Positions 60,634 through 64,000 of a stretch of DNA of 64,000 nt are shown here, in pieces. Positions within the stretch are counted from its first letter, which is position 1; every line of letters begins with the position of its first letter. The notes below the pieces were generated by a model that worked only from the letters and a program-made list of their open reading frames with translations, was not told where the DNA came from and did no database searches. The stretch comes from Palaeococcus ferrophilus DSM 13482 (GTDB lineage: Archaea; Methanobacteriota_B; Thermococci; Thermococcales; Thermococcaceae), in contig NZ_LANF01000009.1 of NCBI RefSeq assembly GCF_000966265.1, positions 62,001 through 126,000 on the forward strand, given 5' to 3'. The translations under genes and the position numbers were made by a program.

Positions 60634-61439
60634 TCGGGGCGGGGATAGGCGGAATAGCGACTGCCGTCCAGCTCGCCCGCTATGGGATAGAGAGCGTGGT
60701 GTTCGAGAAAGAGCGCATCGGCGGCCTGATAAGGAACGCCTACTCCGTCGAGAACACGATGTTCTTCCCCGACGGGATAAAGGGCAAGGAGGTCGTTGAG
60801 ATACTGGAGGAGTACGTGAGGAAGTACGGCCTGAGGATCATTTACGAGGAGGTCAAGGGGGTCAGGAAGAGGGATGAGCTTTTCGAGGTCGAGACACCCA
60901 GGGGGACGTACCGCTTCAAGTACCTTGTCATAGCCACAGGAACCAGGCCGAAAAAGCTTCCCTTTGAAGGAGTGGTTTATCACGTGGCCGAGGTTCCAAG
61001 GCGGCACTACGGGAGGGTTCTGATAATAGGCGGCGGCGACGTGGCCTTCGACTACGCCCTGACAATGAGCGAGATGGCCGATGAGGTGATAGTCCTCATG
61101 AGGAGCGAGCCGAAGGCGCTCCCCTACCTTCAGGAATTCGTGAAGAGGCGTTCAAACATCAAAACCCTGATGGGACAGGTCTGGGAAATTCGGCCCAAAA
61201 ACGGGGAGGAAAAGCTTTTAGCCGTGACCAGTGCCGGTAACTTTGAGGTCAACCTTGTGCTCGGGGCCATAGGAAGAACCCCGAACATCGAACTCGTAGA
61301 AGGACTGAAGGACGAGAACCTTTTCCTCGTGGGGGACGTTAAGAACGGAATCTACCGCCAGACGGCCCTCGCGATAGCCGATGGAATAAGAACCGCGATG
61401 ACGATCTGGAGGAGGGAGAAGTATGGAGATACTGAGTGA
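60615..61439 (+). CDS. FAD/NAD(P)-dependent oxidoreductase, thioredoxin-reductase-like, without CxxC
   Basis: The 274-residue product has an FAD-binding GAGIGG at 8-13, the ATGTRPKKLPFEG strand and a second GGGDVAFDYAL nucleotide motif near 137. It ends with LVLGAIGRTPN and the FAD-contacting LFLVGDVKNGIYRQTALAIADG. Thioredoxin reductases have CxxC before the second Rossmann motif; here the region reads YHVAEVPRRHYG with no cysteine pair. It may be a ferredoxin/NADP-type reductase or serve the radical SAM enzyme of the next gene. It overlaps both neighbours. Confidence 0.82.
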   Translation: MALVGIIGAGIGGIATAVQLARYGIESVVFEKERIGGLIRNAYSVENTMFFPDGIKGKEVVEILEEYVRKYGLRIIYEEVKGVRKRDELFEVETPRGTYRFKYLVIATGTRPKKLPFEGVVYHVAEVPRRHYGRVLIIGGGDVAFDYALTMSEMADEVIVLMRSEPKALPYLQEFVKRRSNIKTLMGQVWEIRPKNGEEKLLAVTSAGNFEVNLVLGAIGRTPNIELVEGLKDENLFLVGDVKNGIYRQTALAIADGIRTAMTIWRREKYGDTE

Positions 61440-62370
61440 GGTTGGAGACCCCAGAGTGGCGGTCGTTTACATCGGAAAGACCTCTAAGGGCAACATCGTG
61501 GAGTTCGTCGAATCAATCCCGACCTACGACCCGGCGGAGAAGTGGGTGCTCATAGTCTCATCCCTCAACGGCTGCCCCGTTGGGTGCAAGATGTGCGACG
61601 CTGGCTTCTTCTACAAGGGGAGGCTCGATCTGGACGAGCTGATGGAGCAGATAGAGTACCCGATAGCCAAGCGCTGGGGAGGGAAGCCGAAGACAAGGAA
61701 GTTCAAGGTGCAGTTCGCCAGGATGGGCGAGCCGAGCTTCAACATGGCCGTGTTAGAGGCTATGCGCCTCCTCGGCGAGCGCTACGAGAACTTCCACCCA
61801 TCGCTCTCGACGATAGCCCCGATAGGGACGGAGGGGTTCTTTGAGAGACTCCTCGAGCTGAAGAAGGAGCTCTTTAGGAATAACTTCCAGCTCCAGTTCT
61901 CGATACACTCGACGAACCCGGAGCAGAGGGACGAGATAATCCCGGTCAGGAAGTGGGACTTCGAGAGGATAGCCGAGTACGGAATGGCCTTCTACGACGA
62001 GGGCGGCAAGAAGATAACCCTGAACTTCGCCCTCGCGAGGGAGAATGAGGCGGACGCTTCCGTGATAGCGGAGCACTTCCCGAGGGAGTACTTCCTCATC
62101 AAGATAACGCCGCTCAACCCGACGGTCAGCACCCTCAAAAACAGGCTCACGAACGACGTTGACCTCGAGACGGGGCTGCCGAGGAGACACAGAAGGTTCG
62201 TTGATGAGCTTAGGAGGCTCGGCTACGACGTCATAATCTCAGTCGGGGACACGAGGGAGAACCTCATCGGCTCGAACTGCGGCCAGTACATCCTGAGGTT
62301 TTTGAAGGAGAGGCCCGAGCTAAGAGAAGCTTACACGTTCGCGAGGGGCTTTGAGTTCAGGGTGAGCTGA
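61423..62370 (+). CDS. Radical SAM protein, RlmN/Cfr-like
   Basis: The 315-residue product has the iron-sulfur CPVGCKMC (Cys51, 55, 58), then RMGEPSFN at 100-107 like the GMGEP of RlmN, and Cys286 in GSNCGQY, matching the methyl-carrying cysteine of RlmN/Cfr (CGQ). The N-terminal helix-hairpin domain of RlmN is missing, so the protein is shorter. It is a likely methyltransferase acting on RNA or another substrate. Its start overlaps the FAD reductase gene by 17 bases, so the reductase may supply electrons (inference). Confidence 0.82.
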   Translation: MEILSEVGDPRVAVVYIGKTSKGNIVEFVESIPTYDPAEKWVLIVSSLNGCPVGCKMCDAGFFYKGRLDLDELMEQIEYPIAKRWGGKPKTRKFKVQFARMGEPSFNMAVLEAMRLLGERYENFHPSLSTIAPIGTEGFFERLLELKKELFRNNFQLQFSIHSTNPEQRDEIIPVRKWDFERIAEYGMAFYDEGGKKITLNFALARENEADASVIAEHFPREYFLIKITPLNPTVSTLKNRLTNDVDLETGLPRRHRRFVDELRRLGYDVIISVGDTRENLIGSNCGQYILRFLKERPELREAYTFARGFEFRVS

Positions 62371-62398
62371 GGGGGGTGCCCCCTTTCGATTTATCGCC

Positions 62399-64000
62399 CT
62401 AGTCTGGACCCGAGTCCCTAAACGCCCCCAGGACCCTCTCGAAAATCTCCCTTTCCTTTCCGCGCTTCTTCCTCGCGAGCCTCTCCACGATGAGCTCCGG
62501 GGTGCTCCTTCCGAGCCTCCCGAACTTCGGCTGCCTGTCAACTATGAGGTTGAGCTTTTCATCCAGTCCCTTCGCCTCTACACCATCAACCCTCGCGAAG
62601 GGGAGCTCCTTCTTGAGGTCTTCGCCCAGATGGGACACTATGACGACGTAGAAGCCCTTCTCGTGGGCTACTTTAAGCAGCTCGCCGATTATCTTGACGG
62701 CGGCACCGGGTTCCGTTATCGCCTCGAACTCGTCTATGAGTATGAGTTTTCTCCCCTCGCCCTTGAGGGCACGAACGAACGAGCGTAGGGCAGTTTCAAA
62801 CGCCCCCGCCCCGTAGGCACTCCTCTTTCTCCTGAAGAAGAAAATCTCATCCAGGGGCTCCACCACCGCTTTCTCCGCCGGCACGGGAAGCCCCATGTGC
62901 GCGAGCACACTCACCTGCGTTATCAGCTCGAGCAGGGACGTCTTTCCACCGCTGTTCGCCCCCGTGAGTATGACAACCCTCTCGCCGGCGGTGCCCTCAA
63001 GCTCAAGGGCCCTCCCAACGGTATAGCTAACCGGCTGGGGGTTCCCTATGAAGAGGTGCCTTCCGTTAACGAACCCCACACCCTCGCCGAACTCGGGAAA
63101 AACAAACCCCTCCGTGAAGCGTCTGACCGCAAGGAGGAAGTCAAGCTCGTGAACCCTCGAGAGCTCCTTTCTGAGGGCGGGTATGTAGTTCCTGACCCTC
63201 TCAAGGATTTCCCTGCTCCTCATGTAGAGCTCAACCTTGAGCTGCCTCTCAAGCTCAGCCCTAAGCGCCTCCACCCTTTCGGGGGGGACGGCAAGGGGGT
63301 ATATCTCCTCCCGGGAGAAGAGCTCCACGCTCAATCCAAGCCTCTCGCTCAGCTCGTCCTCGGCCCTGTTTATCAGGTTCAATATCTCGTCCTCCATCCT
63401 GCCGAAGTGGGAGAAGATGGCCTCGTAGTTGCCCTCCTTGAGCTCGTTTAGGAACTCGAGCAGCTCCTTCCCGCTGAGCGTGAGGGAAAACCTCTCAAGC
63501 TTCTCCGAAATTTTCTCGTTGAGCTCGCGCTCCTTCTCCGCTACAAGTTCCTCAAGTCCGTCCAGAGCCGCTCTCTTCTCCATGACCTCCCTCAGGGGCT
63601 CCAGCTCGCGGAGGATTCTAACGGCAACGCTCTCCCTCCCCGTGAGCTTCCCTATGATAGCCAAAGCCCTTAGGGTTTCCCTGTTCTCCCAGAGGGGCAT
63701 TATGTAGAGCTCCGGGGCAACCTCGGCGGGGCTGAGCTCAACATCGAAGCCGTAGCCGACGGTGCTCAGCACGAGGGGATAGCCCTCCACCTCCTCAGGA
63801 TTCGTTGAAACGTCGCAGAGAGCCAGCTTTTCAGCGGCCTCAAGCTCTTCCCCGTCAACGAGAAGAACCCTGTCGTGGAGGTAGTCCCTGCGGAAGCGGA
63901 TCGGCCTGACCCTGGAGAGGTACTCCCCTATCTCCGGGCTTATCGTGGGGAGGTGCTCCCTGAGGTAGTTCCGCCTGCGGAGGAGCTCGCCAACATCGCC
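62399..64000 (-). CDS. MutS-family ATPase, MutS2-like (N-terminus cut by window edge)
   Basis: At least 533 residues are visible and the frame is open at base 64000. It has a MutS-type lever/core region with long helices (about 63300-63600), then the ATPase with Walker A TGANSGGKTSLLELI, LILIDEFEAITEPGAA as Walker B and FYVVIVSHLG. The C-terminus ends shortly after (RVLGAFRDSGPD), without the Smr nuclease domain of bacterial MutS2. It resembles the archaeal MutS-related proteins of the MutS2/MutS5 group; role probably recombination control or DNA processing rather than classical mismatch repair. Confidence 0.85.
   Translation of the reverse strand, partial: GDVGELLRRRNYLREHLPTISPEIGEYLSRVRPIRFRRDYLHDRVLLVDGEELEAAEKLALCDVSTNPEEVEGYPLVLSTVGYGFDVELSPAEVAPELYIMPLWENRETLRALAIIGKLTGRESVAVRILRELEPLREVMEKRAALDGLEELVAEKERELNEKISEKLERFSLTLSGKELLEFLNELKEGNYEAIFSHFGRMEDEILNLINRAEDELSERLGLSVELFSREEIYPLAVPPERVEALRAELERQLKVELYMRSREILERVRNYIPALRKELSRVHELDFLLAVRRFTEGFVFPEFGEGVGFVNGRHLFIGNPQPVSYTVGRALELEGTAGERVVILTGANSGGKTSLLELITQVSVLAHMGLPVPAEKAVVEPLDEIFFFRRKRSAYGAGAFETALRSFVRALKGEGRKLILIDEFEAITEPGAAVKIIGELLKVAHEKGFYVVIVSHLGEDLKKELPFARVDGVEAKGLDEKLNLIVDRQPKFGRLGRSTPELIVERLARKKRGKEREIFERVLGAFRDSGPD

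Overview
The window is chromosomal DNA of a hyperthermophilic archaeon of the order Thermococcales, most likely a Thermococcus. The evidence is archaeal informational genes (S8e, S15, S3Ae, L37e, aRF1, TFB, Gar1, LSm, KEOPS subunits Pcc1 and Bud32, Taw2, EndA), a GltTk-like transporter, class III signal-peptide pilins, an archaeal thermosome and GAPDH, dense gene packing, GGTGATC-type ribosome binding sites and TATA boxes of the TTTATA/TTTAAA type. Both ends cut a gene: a ferritin-like protein on the left and a MutS-family ATPase on the right.

Layout: 1-7.6 kb holds ferritin-like, S8e, prolidase, gamma-carbonic anhydrase-like, cis-prenyltransferase, GH13 amylase, tRNA-Leu, and a CBS/homoserine dehydrogenase pair. 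7.7-10.6 kb is an informational operon (S15, GAN/RecJ nuclease, Pcc1, S3Ae) followed by a C/D box sRNA. 10.6-15.5 kb holds the aspartate/glutamate transporter, biotin ligase, archaeal aldolase and a biotin-carrying carboxyltransferase. 15.8-20.1 kb is a CstA transporter followed by a tight ArsA/Get3-like operon with two paralogous small proteins. 20.1-26.1 kb holds VapBC, a lipase, membrane proteins, EndA/RimI, a free-standing LAGLIDADG endonuclease and initiator tRNA-Met. 26.2-29.1 kb has phosphomevalonate dehydratase and a site-2 protease. 29.1-34.7 kb is a surface-structure locus (HTH regulator, two pilins, two giant membrane proteins, sRNA). 34.7-45.6 kb has aRF1, BofA-like, PRPP synthetase, Taw2, a DUF4139 protein, sRNA, a HypE-like protein, SppA, an ECF ATPase, LSm and L37e.

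45.6-54.6 kb is the accessory part. It contains a frameshifted AlbA_2-type gene bounded by about 61-bp direct repeats made of an iterated 11-bp motif, a decayed ferritin-like pseudogene, and an AT-rich island of about 4.9 kb. The island is flanked by a perfect 18-bp direct repeat. It encodes one 1238-residue protein (Cys-rich N-terminus, RecD2-like SF1B helicase, C-terminal PD-(D/E)XK-like nuclease) and a small ribbon-helix-helix protein. The left repeat coincides with the box C end of a candidate C/D sRNA, which suggests insertion at an sRNA gene. This island is the best candidate for an undescribed, possibly defensive, system.

54.6-64 kb returns to core genes: Gar1-TFB, GAPDH, thermosome, Bud32, an isochorismatase-like/FAD/radical-SAM operon and the MutS-family ATPase. 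All functional names come from motif recognition by eye; no database search was run.
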